Shown piece after piece: positions 4,934-5,109 of a stretch of DNA of 5,109 nt (positions within the stretch are counted from its first letter, which is position 1; the number at the start of each line of letters is the position of its first letter). The DNA is taken from positions 1-5,109 of the forward strand of contig CAKPDZ010000069.1 in NCBI GenBank assembly GCA_934149155.1, read 5' to 3'. The position numbers were made by a program, and so were the translations under genes. The notes below the pieces were generated by a model. It searched no databases, had not been told where the DNA came from, and saw only the letters and a program-made list of their open reading frames with translations. The stretch is from an uncultured Clostridia bacterium. Lineage in GTDB: Bacteria; Bacillota; Clostridia; TANB77; CAG-508.

Positions 4934-5109
4934 ATGGCTAAAAAATCTATGAAAGTAAAACAAGCTAGACCACAAAAATACAAAACAAGAGAATATAATA
5001 GATGTAAAATTTGTGGTAGACCACATGCTTACATTAGAAAATATGGAATTTGCCGTGTATGTTTCAGAGAATTAGCACACAAAGGTGAAATTCCAGGTGT
5101 AAAAAAAGC
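4934..5109 (+). CDS. rpsN: 30S ribosomal protein S14, zinc-binding (type Z), 3' end cut by window
   Basis: S14 is a late-binding protein of the 30S head, next to S3 and S10. Fifty-eight codons plus two bases are present. The start MAKKSMKVKQARPQKYKTREYNRC and the cysteines C24, C27, C40 and C43 (CKIC...CRVC) mark the short zinc-binding type of about 61 residues. Only about three residues and the stop are missing, the family normally ending IPGVKKASW. The SD AAGGAGG (4917-4923) is 10 bases from the ATG. The short zinc type in the spc operon is the usual arrangement in Gram-positive bacteria, many of which carry a second zinc-free paralogue elsewhere. Confidence 0.97.
   Translation, partial: MAKKSMKVKQARPQKYKTREYNRCKICGRPHAYIRKYGICRVCFRELAHKGEIPGVKK

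Overview
This window is a core ribosomal-protein operon (S10-spc type) from a strongly AT-rich, low-GC Gram-positive bacterium. All coding is on the + strand. The order is (probable L23 tail)-L2-S19-L22-S3-L16-L29-S17-L14-L24-L5-S14, the canonical bacterial order with S17 joining the S10 block to the spc block. Strong AGGAGG-type Shine-Dalgarno (SD) sites, AGA/AAA/ATA/TTA-dominated codon use, a short zinc-type S14 (CxxC...CxxC) and an L24 with a CxxC...CxxC tail all fit Bacillota, most likely a Clostridia-like lineage. Species cannot be named. TGG encodes Trp throughout and no in-frame TGA is needed, so there is no sign of a Mollicute-type code.

Layout: positions 1-77 hold the C-terminal tail of a reading frame whose place and ending suggest L23. 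Positions 78-432 are a 355-base spacer with no convincing gene, unusually long for this point in the operon, and full of inverted repeats. Positions 433-3234 carry L2, S19, L22, S3, L16 and L29, closely packed; S3/L16 overlap by 1 base and L16/L29 by 14 bases. Positions 3235-3365 are a second spacer holding a long perfect-to-wobble stem just upstream of the S17 SD. Positions 3366-4913 carry S17, L14, L24 and L5, and S14 starts at 4934 and runs off the end a few residues before its expected stop.

The genes supply early and late assembly proteins of both ribosomal subunits: L2, L14, L16, L5, L22, L24 and L29 for the large subunit; S3, S14, S17 and S19 for the small. Packing and SD sites nested in upstream genes indicate one polycistronic message with coupled translation. 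I found no convincing promoter or rho-independent terminator.

The coding part is ordinary housekeeping. The parts worth a second look are non-coding: (i) the 78-432 spacer, with a nested palindrome (78-205) and two diverged copies in opposite orientation of a motif (CGTACGT...GTACGTyGAGG...TGAAGTGAAA), which looks like a MITE-like or other palindromic insertion or a structured RNA; and (ii) the 3283-3342 hairpin before S17, which has a competing alternative fold.
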